Below, piece after piece: positions 1 to 8,381 of a stretch of 21,651 bases of DNA. The notes under the pieces were generated by a model. The model was not told where the DNA came from. It worked only from the letters and a program-made list of their open reading frames with translations, and ran no database searches. Source of the DNA: Candidatus Sabulitectum sp. (lineage in GTDB: Bacteria; Fermentibacterota; Fermentibacteria; Fermentibacterales; Fermentibacteraceae); NCBI GenBank assembly GCA_023145935.1, contig JAGLDB010000010.1:1-21651 (forward strand), written 5' to 3'. A program made the translations under genes and the position numbers. Position 1 is the stretch's first letter. The number at the start of each line of letters is the position of its first letter.

Positions 1-1
1 G

Positions 2-448
2 GCATTGAAGGATGTCAGGTCCATTATTACCGAACTGACTCCCGGTAAAGAAGTATCCAGTGGATGTTCCGCAGTTCTTTTTGTTGATGATGAAGAGATC
101 ATAAGGAGAATAGGAACACAGATACTTGAAAGGGAAGGATACAGGGTGTTTACAGCCTGTGACGGCATAGAGGCACTGGGAGTATACGAGCAGAATAAAA
201 ACATCATTAAGTGTGTAGTTCTGGACCTTGTCATGCCGAGACTTGACGGCATGCAGACATTCAAACAAATGAGGCGATCTGTCCCTGAACTTGGCATAAT
301 CCTCACAACAGGTTACGGTGAGGATGAAATACGGAAGCGGTTCGGGAGCCTTAAATTTCAGGGTTTTTTGAGGAAACCTTTCAGTGCGGGTTCTCTCTCG
401 AAGATGGTAAGAGAGGCTATCGATTTTACTTCAGATCCGGAAGGGTAG
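2..448 (+). CDS. Receiver domain, probably the C-terminal end of a hybrid histidine kinase (5' truncated)
   Basis: The reading frame is open to the window edge, so this is probably the tail of a longer protein; the first possible start is TTG at 5. A receiver fold spans roughly residues 20-140 counted from that TTG. It shows the acidic pair (VDDEE), the phospho-acceptor Asp at about residue 74 (VVLDLVMPRLDG), the conserved Thr (LTTGYG) and the Lys-Pro switch (LRKPF). The short linker before the receiver and the rapid stop after it are typical of the last domain of hybrid kinases, as is the LTTGYG/FLRKPF style. There are 3 bases between this stop and the next start, so the two are probably cotranscribed. 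A stand-alone response regulator starting at the TTG cannot be excluded, but no Shine-Dalgarno can be checked because the window begins here. Confidence 0.8.
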   Translation, partial: ALKDVRSIITELTPGKEVSSGCSAVLFVDDEEIIRRIGTQILEREGYRVFTACDGIEALGVYEQNKNIIKCVVLDLVMPRLDGMQTFKQMRRSVPELGIILTTGYGEDEIRKRFGSLKFQGFLRKPFSAGSLSKMVREAIDFTSDPEG

Positions 449-451
449 ATA

Positions 452-3400
452 ATGTCCATTTCCAAAAGAATGAATCTTGACCCTGAAGGTGATTTACTGA
501 ATGAGATTTCTTTGCAGGTTCTTTCCGATCAGGGAGTATGTGCTTTCATAGCTGCAAAAGAAAGCAGAAGAATTGTAAGTGTTAATGATATCTTATGCAG
601 CACTTTCGGTAAAGATCCTTCTTCGATCATGGATGGCACAGTTGAACTGCTGCTTGGTGAGATTGCCGGGGCTGAAACGAAGATCATGCAGCGACAGTTC
701 GAAATTAATAAATCCTCATACAGTATTTTCTCATTCAAGTATGCTGTTCACGAAGAACAGAATCTGGAAAAAGATATACTGATGCAGGATATGTTTTACC
801 ATGGAGTGGTTGAGAGCGTTCCTGATGCAGTTCTTACAATTGATAAAAAAGGAATCATTACTGCCTGGAATCGGGCTGCAGAAGATTTGTTCGGATGGAC
901 AGCTCAGGAGGCGGTAGGTCATTCTGTAGATCGACTTATAAGAAACAGCAGCGGGCAGAATGAGATTTCTTCCAATGAGATCATTAACGGTAAGGTTATC
1001 CGTGCTTTTGAATGTATCAGAAGAGGAAAAGAAGACACGGAAAAGAAAGTCTCTGTTTCTGTTGCTCCAATTGTTGTTCACGGCGAGAATGTTGGTGCAG
1101 TGGGAGTTTACACAGATATCTCCCAACGGGAATCAATCCAGAAACGGCTGGAAGAGAATGAGATTAAGTTCCGCGCAATCACTGAAACCGCACAGGATGC
1201 TGTAATTATCATTGATTCGGACAGTAGAGTCTCTTTTTTCAACAAGTCAGCTGAATTGATGTTCGGCTACAGCAGATCCGAAACTCTCGGCAGAAAGCTG
1301 CACCACCTGATTGCCCCTGAATCCTACTGGGAAATGATAGAAATGGGTTTCAAGCAGTTCAGTGCAACAGGCAAGGGTATTATGGTGGGCAGGGTGGTTG
1401 AAATGGAAGGCAGACGCAAGAATGGATCTGTTTTCCCTGTGGAGCTTTCAGTCTCTTCTTTTTTTATGGATGGTGGATGGCAGGCTACTGGTATATTGAG
1501 AGACATATCCGAAAGAAAAGGAATAGAGCTTGAACTTATCGAGGCCAGAGAAGCGGCATTGAATGCCGCCAGAACGCAGTCGGAGTTTCTTGCAAATATG
1601 AGTCACGAGATAAGAACTCCCCTGAATGCCATTATTGGAACTACCGACTTAATGCTTGAGACAGAGTTAACTTCTTCACAGAAGAACTTATTAAGGTTAA
1701 GCAGGAATGCAAGTGATAACCTGCTTAATATTGTTAATGATATACTCGATATATCCAAAGTAGAAGCCGGTAAAATAGAGTTGGAGAGAATACCATTTGA
1801 TCTCCATGAAGATTTCGAGAAAACCTGTGAAACTCTTTCTCAGAGGGCTCACGAGAAGAAACTTGAATTTATCTGCAGAATTCATCCAGAAATCCCAAGA
1901 TGGGTGCTGGGTGATTCTACCAGATTGAAACAGGTGCTTATCAACCTCATAGGTAATGCGGTTAAATTTACATCTCACGGAGAAATCATCGTGGAGGCCA
2001 GACCTTACGACCAAGGCAGGATCAGTTTTTCGGTGACAGATACCGGAATCGGGATTCCTCCGGGAAAAGTAGAATCTATCTTTATGAGTTTTACCCAGGC
2101 GGATTCATCACATACGCGAAGGTATGGTGGGACTGGTCTCGGGCTTGCAATCAGCACCAGGCTTGTTGAGCTTATGGGGGGAAGTCTTTCTGTTCAGAGC
2201 CAGGTTGATTCTGGAAGTACATTTACATTCTTCTGCGATCTTCCGGAGACAGATTCAATGAGTCTGCCGGAGAAAATTGAGCAGTGCGACCTGAGCGGTA
2301 AAAACATACTTGTTGTTGATGACAATAACAACAACAGATTGCTTCTTAAAGAGCTTCTGGAAGACGACGGTGCTTCCGTGCACATTGCAGATGGAGGAAC
2401 TTCCGCAATGGATATGATCCGTGGAAGCAAATACGATGCAATCCTTCTTGATTGTTCCATGCCTGAACTGGACGGATTTACAACCACAGAGAAGATGAAA
2501 AAGAATTCAATTGACTCATCGGAAATTATTATGATGCTCACCTCCGATAACAGTGATGAACAAATCAAGAGATGTGAATCTCTAGGGGTTGAGCACTATT
2601 TGTACAAACCTCTGAGGCGAAGCCACCTCAGGAAACAGGTAATGAGTGTCATCGAAGGTTTTGCTGTGCCTTCTGACCCCACGAGCTTTTCCAGGGAGAG
2701 TAAGTATCGCATAGAAGAAATGCATCTTTCTCTGCTTCTGGCAGAGGATTCCCCTGATAACAGATTCCTGATACTTAAGTATACAGAAGCGTTTCCCTGG
2801 GAGATCACAGTTGCTGAGAATGGTCGCGAGGCACTGGATCATTTTATGGAAAGAAAATTTGACCTGATACTCATGGATATGCAGATGCCAGTTATGGATG
2901 GATACGAGGCTACTCGTTCTATTAGATCGCATGAAGCAATGTCTATGAGTAATCATACTCCTATAGCTGCTCTTACTGCTCATGCGTTAAAAGACGAGGT
3001 AAAGAAATGCCTTTCTGCCGGTTGTGATATTCACATTTCCAAACCAGTCAGGAAAAGGGACCTGATTGAGAAGCTTGATGATCTGTTGAGGATCATGGGT
3101 CCCAGGGAGGGTGCTCCTGATTTATTGGAAGGTCTGCAGCAGCCTGAGATACCCGATCTAAATCAAACAGAAGCGGTAGAGAAACCATCTGATACTATTA
3201 CACAGGGACCAGTTGCATATGTTCCCGAAGATCTTGAACCGTTGATTCCAGGATACATTGCAAACAGACGGAGTGATATTTTAAATATCAGACAGCTTGT
3301 CGGCCAGGAGGATTACAATGAAGCACAGAGGCTTGCACACAGCATGAAGGGTTCCGGCGGCGGCTACGGTTTTGAAGAGATAACAAAACTGGGAGCATCG

Positions 3401-3517
3401 ATGGAGATTGCGGCAAAGTCATGCTCTGCTGCAGAAATACTTACTGGAATTGATGAGCTTGAGCATTATCTCGATACGGTATCCATTCAGTATGTGGATG
3501 ACGATGAAGATGAATAA
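452..3517 (+). CDS. Soluble hybrid histidine kinase: PAS-PAS-PAS-HisKA-HATPase-REC-REC-HPt
   Basis: This is a 1021-residue multi-step phosphorelay kinase. No signal peptide or membrane segment is visible, so it should sense cytoplasmic signals. Domain order: a degenerate PAS-like region (about 25-100); PAS (about 116-230, with VLTIDKKGIITAWNRAAE); PAS (about 237-355, ending in GILRDISERK); HisKA with phospho-accepting His385 in SHEIRTPLN; HATPase (about 485-600, with DTGIGIP and GGTGLGLAI); REC1 with Asp667 (LLDCSMPELDG); REC2 with Asp809 (LMDMQMPVMDG); and a C-terminal HPt domain with His963 (AHSMKGSGG). All relay residues are present, so the chain His-Asp-His can run within one protein. The ATG at 452 has AAGGG at 441-445, overlapping the previous stop. 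The 3' end overlaps the start of the receiver-ATPase gene, an obvious partner for the HPt domain. The specific signal is unknown. Confidence 0.95.
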   Translation: MSISKRMNLDPEGDLLNEISLQVLSDQGVCAFIAAKESRRIVSVNDILCSTFGKDPSSIMDGTVELLLGEIAGAETKIMQRQFEINKSSYSIFSFKYAVHEEQNLEKDILMQDMFYHGVVESVPDAVLTIDKKGIITAWNRAAEDLFGWTAQEAVGHSVDRLIRNSSGQNEISSNEIINGKVIRAFECIRRGKEDTEKKVSVSVAPIVVHGENVGAVGVYTDISQRESIQKRLEENEIKFRAITETAQDAVIIIDSDSRVSFFNKSAELMFGYSRSETLGRKLHHLIAPESYWEMIEMGFKQFSATGKGIMVGRVVEMEGRRKNGSVFPVELSVSSFFMDGGWQATGILRDISERKGIELELIEAREAALNAARTQSEFLANMSHEIRTPLNAIIGTTDLMLETELTSSQKNLLRLSRNASDNLLNIVNDILDISKVEAGKIELERIPFDLHEDFEKTCETLSQRAHEKKLEFICRIHPEIPRWVLGDSTRLKQVLINLIGNAVKFTSHGEIIVEARPYDQGRISFSVTDTGIGIPPGKVESIFMSFTQADSSHTRRYGGTGLGLAISTRLVELMGGSLSVQSQVDSGSTFTFFCDLPETDSMSLPEKIEQCDLSGKNILVVDDNNNNRLLLKELLEDDGASVHIADGGTSAMDMIRGSKYDAILLDCSMPELDGFTTTEKMKKNSIDSSEIIMMLTSDNSDEQIKRCESLGVEHYLYKPLRRSHLRKQVMSVIEGFAVPSDPTSFSRESKYRIEEMHLSLLLAEDSPDNRFLILKYTEAFPWEITVAENGREALDHFMERKFDLILMDMQMPVMDGYEATRSIRSHEAMSMSNHTPIAALTAHALKDEVKKCLSAGCDIHISKPVRKRDLIEKLDDLLRIMGPREGAPDLLEGLQQPEIPDLNQTEAVEKPSDTITQGPVAYVPEDLEPLIPGYIANRRSDILNIRQLVGQEDYNEAQRLAHSMKGSGGGYGFEEITKLGASMEIAAKSCSAAEILTGIDELEHYLDTVSIQYVDDDEDE

Positions 3518-6050
3518 GACAGTACTCATTATAGACGATGATGCGGATACCAGACTTCTGCTTTCTCACATCCTCGGCAGAGCAGATTACAACACGGTAA
3601 CAGTAGAGAGTGGAGCTGCAGCCATGAAAGTGCTGCAGGAAGAATCTGTTAGTGTTATTCTTCTGGATCTGCTTATGCCTGGAATGAACGGGCTTGAATT
3701 TTGCGGTAGTCTGCAATCCGATATAATCCTGTCGAGAATTCCAGTAATCATGATAACCAGCAGGGCGGATGATGAAACAAGACGTGATGCGCTCAATGCA
3801 GGCGTAGCGGACTTTCTCCCGAAGTCTGCTTTAAGCAGGAAAACACTGTGCTCAAAGGTAAAAAAAGTTTTAGATAGGGCAGAGTTGTGGGGAAGACTTG
3901 ATAACCCCGCCCCTGCGAGCAGATTGCAGAATTTTCAGGGATTCATTGAGTATTTAAGAGAAAATTCAGATGTTTCAGCAGAGGATACAGTTTCTCTCAG
4001 TGTTACCCTGCCCAGAGATATTTACGAAAAGACATATGATATCGGTATAGACGGTACAGAGACTGCAAAGCTTCTCGCGTCTTATCTGCGTTACCCCAGT
4101 TACCCCTACATTGATCCGGAGACTGTCGAGGGTGATGTGCTGCCTGCGGCATTCTCCAGGGCTCACATGGTTCTGGCCCTTCGTGAAGAGGGTGGTACCC
4201 GTTTCGTAATGTCAAATCCTTACGAACCACAGCTTATTGAAATGCTGGAATCTCTTACAGGGAAAGCGCCTCGTGTGGGCATTGCCTGTCCTGATTGTAT
4301 TGATGCTCTGTTGCGGAAAGATGATTCTCAAGGTTCAGATTCTGTATTCGCGAATATAGGCAGCGAAGATGAAGAGGAAGAAGAAAAAGCTACTGATGAT
4401 GAGATTGCTGATTTCAGCGGTTCCATTGAAATTTCAGAAAAACCTTCTGAAGACGACATAAGAAAATTTCCAATCAGATATATTTCTGATAGTATTCTGT
4501 TTTCCGCTGTTTCCGAAGGGGCAAGTGACATCCATGTAGAGCCCAAACCGGACAGGGTTCTTGTGAGATTCCGGGTTGACGGCGATATGAAGGACATGTT
4601 CACACTGAAGAAGAAAACAGGTGCAGTTCTTGTGAGTCGTTTCAAGGTTCTGGGTGGAATGGATATTGCAGAACGTCGTAAACCTCAGGACGGTCAGGCT
4701 GAAGCCAGGATCGGTGGAAAGCCATTTAAAATGCGATTTGCTACAACTTCTACCCCACAGGGCGAAAGTCTTATCGTGCGCATGCTTGATATGTATGCCA
4801 AACCCCGAGAGCTTACAGAACTTGGCATGACTGAGCAGCAATCAAAGGACCTATATGAAGTTTCCAGCCAGACAAGTGGTGCTATTATAGTGGTTGGACC
4901 CACTGGAAGCGGCAAGTCTACAACTCTGTACAGCATGATCTCTCATCTTGATATAAAGTCGAGAAGTCTTATGACTATTGAAGATCCTGTGGAATACAGA
5001 ATTGAATACGCTAATCAGCAGCAGGTGAACGAGAGGGGCGGGGTTACTTTTGAAGCTCTGCTTAAGTCTGCGGTCAGGCAGGATCCTGATATTATTTATC
5101 TGGGAGAGGTAAGGGACTCCTTCAGTGCAAAAACATGTCTGGATCTTGCCAGTACCGGACATCTTACAATGGCCACTCTTCACAGTTCAAATACAACTAC
5201 CGCTCTTTTTCGTTTAGCAAGACTGGGAATTTCAAGAGAGGATTCAGCGGACAATCTTCTCTGTCTTCTGGCTCAAAGACTATTGAAGAGCCTCTGCCAG
5301 AAATGCAGAAGAATGAAACCAATAACTGCGGAGGAAAGAAAAATTCTTTTGCCATTTACAGATGACATTCCCAACGAGCTTCCACACCCTGAAGGCTGTC
5401 CAAAATGTAATTTCACCGGGTACTCCGGGCGACAGGGTGTATATGAACTTATGCGATTCAATCCTGTTGTAACTGAGATCATAAAAAACGCAGAGTCTGT
5501 ACCGGCTATGCGTATTGAACTTCATGAGAAAGCTGGTGTTTTTCTTCTTTCAGATCACGCAATAATGAAAGTCAGACAGGGGCTTCTCTCGCTTGATGAT
5601 GTGAACAGACATGTTCTTCTGGAAGAACTTCGCCTCAGTGGACGGATCGGTGTAGAGGAAGTTAAAGAGAAAGTTGACACCGAAGGAAAGAAATCAATTC
5701 TGATTGTAGATGATGATGAAGATTTCAGGAATCTTGCATCAATTCTCCTGAAAACCGCCGGTTATGATGTGGACCAGGCCACCGATGGGGTGGAAGCCAT
5801 AATTACACTGAGAACAAATAACTATGATCTTATCTTGTCTGATATCGAGATGCCGGGACTGGATGGTTTTACCATGCTTCAGGCTCTTCAGAGCAAGAAT
5901 CTTAAAACGCCGTTGATCTTTCTCACCGGTAACGACAGTATGGACAAAGAGGAAAAAGGGTATGAGCTGGGTGCAATGGATTACATAAGAAAACCAATAA
6001 GAAGAAAAATGTTTCTTACCCGTGTGGGAAGAGCGTTGGAATCCAGCTGA
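3504..6050 (+). CDS. Receiver - GspE/PilB-type assembly ATPase - receiver fusion
   Basis: This 848-residue protein is a motor ATPase of the type II secretion/type IV pilus family flanked by two receivers. The N-terminal receiver (about 1-125) has DDD, Asp55 (LLDLLMPGMNG) and a Lys switch. A GspE N-terminal-like region follows (about 135-285), then an acidic Asp/Glu linker. The ATPase (about 310-700) has an Asp box (ASDIHVEPKPDRVLVRFR), Walker A GPTGSGKST with Lys471, Walker B-like YLGEVRD, a His box (TGHLTMATLHSSN) and two zinc-type CxxC pairs (CQKC, CPKC). The C-terminal receiver (about 730-845) has Asp780 (LSDIEMPGLDG), a Thr in FLTG and a Lys-Pro in IRKPI. All these features look intact. 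The start is uncertain: in-frame ATGs lie at 3492, 3498, 3504 and 3510, all inside the kinase gene's 3' end and none with a strong Shine-Dalgarno. The first sheet of the receiver (KTVLIIDDD) favours 3504 or 3510. No other pilus or secretion gene lies in the window. Confidence 0.93.
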   Translation: MKMNKTVLIIDDDADTRLLLSHILGRADYNTVTVESGAAAMKVLQEESVSVILLDLLMPGMNGLEFCGSLQSDIILSRIPVIMITSRADDETRRDALNAGVADFLPKSALSRKTLCSKVKKVLDRAELWGRLDNPAPASRLQNFQGFIEYLRENSDVSAEDTVSLSVTLPRDIYEKTYDIGIDGTETAKLLASYLRYPSYPYIDPETVEGDVLPAAFSRAHMVLALREEGGTRFVMSNPYEPQLIEMLESLTGKAPRVGIACPDCIDALLRKDDSQGSDSVFANIGSEDEEEEEKATDDEIADFSGSIEISEKPSEDDIRKFPIRYISDSILFSAVSEGASDIHVEPKPDRVLVRFRVDGDMKDMFTLKKKTGAVLVSRFKVLGGMDIAERRKPQDGQAEARIGGKPFKMRFATTSTPQGESLIVRMLDMYAKPRELTELGMTEQQSKDLYEVSSQTSGAIIVVGPTGSGKSTTLYSMISHLDIKSRSLMTIEDPVEYRIEYANQQQVNERGGVTFEALLKSAVRQDPDIIYLGEVRDSFSAKTCLDLASTGHLTMATLHSSNTTTALFRLARLGISREDSADNLLCLLAQRLLKSLCQKCRRMKPITAEERKILLPFTDDIPNELPHPEGCPKCNFTGYSGRQGVYELMRFNPVVTEIIKNAESVPAMRIELHEKAGVFLLSDHAIMKVRQGLLSLDDVNRHVLLEELRLSGRIGVEEVKEKVDTEGKKSILIVDDDEDFRNLASILLKTAGYDVDQATDGVEAIITLRTNNYDLILSDIEMPGLDGFTMLQALQSKNLKTPLIFLTGNDSMDKEEKGYELGAMDYIRKPIRRKMFLTRVGRALESS

Positions 6051-6086
6051 TCAGTTCTTTCTGTACACATTTTGGTTTTCCTGCAG

Positions 6087-6114
6087 GGAACACATCTCCG
6101 GAATAGCTGTTATG
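6087..6114 (+). promoter_or_regulatory. Possible ECF-type promoter before the C25 peptidase gene
   Basis: In the 108-base gap before the peptidase gene, GGAAC (6087-6091) is followed after 17 bases by GTTATG (6109-6114). GGAAC is the usual -35 core of ECF sigma factors, and the downstream GT start resembles several ECF -10 elements. The same GGAACA plus 17-base layout occurs upstream of the sigma gene at 11279-11252 on the minus strand. The motif is short and could be chance. I saw no convincing sigma-70 promoter in this gap. Confidence 0.25.
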
Positions 6115-6158
6115 TTAATTACACAATTGTCAAGAAACACTATTACGGAGGTGCGTCT

Positions 6159-8381
6159 ATGTTCCCTGTTATTTTACTCTCTCTGCTTGGTTCCTGGATG
6201 TCTTTAGGCGGAAACTATGGTTCACCCCCTGAGGTGACAGTGGTTGAGGCAGACCTGGGTCATGTGGTCATTGAGCTTGATCTGTCCGGTTACAACATAG
6301 AGCAGTTTGCAGGTTATTCACGCATAACGATCCCGGAGTATGGCTGGGATCTTGATACTCCAACAGGGAATCCGGAGCTTCCCATGGTATCTGTTGTTAT
6401 CGGCATGCCTGCAGAGACCACTCCTTCTACAACCCTTTTAGATGCCAACTGGATATCAGCCGGAACGGGAATTCCATATCCTGTACAGCCTCTTCGCACA
6501 GACCACCAGGTGGAACCATTCTTCTTTGTTGATATTTCCACAGATCTTAATGGAGTTTTTCCAGAGAATTCGATCAATCTGTTCCAGCAGGGAAACTGGG
6601 CTGGAGTAAACACGGTGGTTCTTCAGATGAACCCGTTCAGATGGAATGCTTCCACAGGCGAATTTCAGGTGGCTTCCTCGATCACTGCAAGGATTGATTT
6701 CGGTGGTACAGCGGGCCAGCAAGTTTCAGTAAGACCGGAGATCGCAAGAATGCACCGGTCAAGAATGGTTAACTATGATTCTTTGAATATTCCTGTGAGT
6801 TATTCTCCAGTTTCAAAGGATGACATAGTCTACATCTGTGTTGTTCCACCGGAGAACCTTGACGCTATCACTCCATTTCTTGCCATGGTAAATTCTCTGG
6901 GCCACCATGTGTACATCCTGGAGCTGGCGGAAGGAACAAGCAGTTATGCTATAAAGAACGCTATCAGCGGAGTATATCAGAGCGGAATAACCCGCTTTGC
7001 TTTGATTGCAGCTCGTCACCAGCAGCTCGAATCAAAGGTCTACAGCTCTTTTGTGGGCGATTATTACTACGAGTGTATGGACTCGGACAACTACCCGGAT
7101 ATTGCAGTGGGCAGATTCCCGGGCAATTACACGCAGCTGCCGAACCAGACTGCGAAAGCCATGTCGTATGTTGCCTACGAAGGCGAACCAGGCCAGCCTT
7201 CTCTGCCTGCAAGTGTTGTACTTGCAGCTCATCAGGAGGACTACCCCGGGAAGTACACTGCAAACTGTGAAGCTGTAAGAACATGGAATTATGATCTTGC
7301 TGACATAGTTTTCGAAACAGTGTACCCGCCAGAGGGTGGAACCCCGGAAGATGTTTCCGCCGCCATTAATCAGGGTGTTGGTATTGTGAACTACAGAGGC
7401 CACGGATCTGTAACCACCTGGCAGTGGGCTGGAAGCTGGAATGCCGGTGCTATTTATGACTTGGAAAACACATATTTCCCTCCTGTGTTTAATGTAGCCT
7501 GCAACAACGGCACCCATGACCTTTCTTACAACTGTCTGGCCGAGAGCTGGCTTGATGCTTCGGGCATTGGGTCCAGCGGTAACCTTGCTTCAAGCGCACC
7601 TTCTCTCACCACGGTTAACAACAGAATGCAAAGGGTATTTTTCTGGGAGCTCTTTGACGAAGGAAACACCTGTGCAGGAGAGATGTTTGCAGCAACCCAG
7701 ACAGACATAATCCAGACCCAGGGAGGGGGCGGGCTCAGCAACTCAAGAATGTACCACTGGTTCGGTGACCCTTCCATGGACATCCCCAACAGCGATGCTG
7801 TGGGTGCCCCATTTGCAATGACTATTGATGTGCCATCATATCTTGTATTTGGCACATCTACCCTTGATCTTACTGTCACCTCCGGTGGTTCTCCTGTTGA
7901 AGGTGCTGTGGTAACTGTAACAGACGGTATCGGCAATCATTCTTCCCTTCCGGAATCTTTTTACCAGCAGCAGATCACAAACGGTTCCGGTGAGGTATCC
8001 ATAAGTTTTACAGCTCTTGAGAACAGAGATCTTTATTACGGTGTGAGGTTGCATAACTATGCTTCTGTTACAGGAACTATCGATGTGGTTGCAGCAGGTA
8101 TTGAGGACAGTGAGACATTCACAGCGGAGCTTCACCAGGTAACACCAAGCCCTGTTTCTGGAATGGCTGATATCTGCTTTACTTCCCCGTCAGATGGCCA
8201 CATGAACATCAGTATTCTTGACCTTGCTGGCAGGATAGTACGCACTGTACATGATGGTCATGTAGTTGCAGGAGCCGGATCCTTGATCCTTGACGGTTCG
8301 GAACTCAGTCCCGGTGTGTATTTTGTCACCATGCAGACATCAGACACAACTATTACAAGGAAAATTGCTGTTGTCCGCTAA
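6159..8381 (+). CDS. Secreted gingipain-like cysteine peptidase (family C25) with type IX sorting domain
   Basis: This 740-residue protein should leave the cell through the type IX secretion system. The ATG at 6159 follows GGAGGTG at 6147-6153 at good spacing and opens a short hydrophobic signal peptide (MFPVILLSLLGSWMSLGG). Earlier in-frame codons would bury that signal. A C25 propeptide-like region follows (about 25-215), including the characteristic GNPELPMVSVVIGMP stretch. The catalytic domain (about 225-560) has SDNYPDIAVGRFP, the catalytic His415 in NYRGHG and the catalytic Cys448 in FNVACNNG, ending near YHWFGDPSMDI. A beta-sandwich-like stretch (about 565-650) precedes a C-terminal type A sorting domain (about 660-740; ISILDLAGRIVRTV, LSPGVYFVTM, final KIAVVR). 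Both catalytic residues are present, so activity is expected. Arg or Lys specificity cannot be read from the sequence. The gene overlaps the following lipoprotein gene. Confidence 0.92.
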   Translation: MFPVILLSLLGSWMSLGGNYGSPPEVTVVEADLGHVVIELDLSGYNIEQFAGYSRITIPEYGWDLDTPTGNPELPMVSVVIGMPAETTPSTTLLDANWISAGTGIPYPVQPLRTDHQVEPFFFVDISTDLNGVFPENSINLFQQGNWAGVNTVVLQMNPFRWNASTGEFQVASSITARIDFGGTAGQQVSVRPEIARMHRSRMVNYDSLNIPVSYSPVSKDDIVYICVVPPENLDAITPFLAMVNSLGHHVYILELAEGTSSYAIKNAISGVYQSGITRFALIAARHQQLESKVYSSFVGDYYYECMDSDNYPDIAVGRFPGNYTQLPNQTAKAMSYVAYEGEPGQPSLPASVVLAAHQEDYPGKYTANCEAVRTWNYDLADIVFETVYPPEGGTPEDVSAAINQGVGIVNYRGHGSVTTWQWAGSWNAGAIYDLENTYFPPVFNVACNNGTHDLSYNCLAESWLDASGIGSSGNLASSAPSLTTVNNRMQRVFFWELFDEGNTCAGEMFAATQTDIIQTQGGGGLSNSRMYHWFGDPSMDIPNSDAVGAPFAMTIDVPSYLVFGTSTLDLTVTSGGSPVEGAVVTVTDGIGNHSSLPESFYQQQITNGSGEVSISFTALENRDLYYGVRLHNYASVTGTIDVVAAGIEDSETFTAELHQVTPSPVSGMADICFTSPSDGHMNISILDLAGRIVRTVHDGHVVAGAGSLILDGSELSPGVYFVTMQTSDTTITRKIAVVR

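Noticed and set aside
4360..4410. Repeat-like run of GAA/GAG codons
   Set aside because: It encodes the acidic linker between the N-terminal region and ATPase of the fusion protein and is not a repeat element.
6078..6090. Dyad around CCTGCAGG before the C25 gene as an operator
   Set aside because: Only the 8-base core is symmetric; the flanks break symmetry by one base, so it is likely chance.
7032..7517. A 161-codon minus-strand frame inside the C25 peptidase gene
   Set aside because: It mirrors the catalytic region of a well-supported gene and has no family features.
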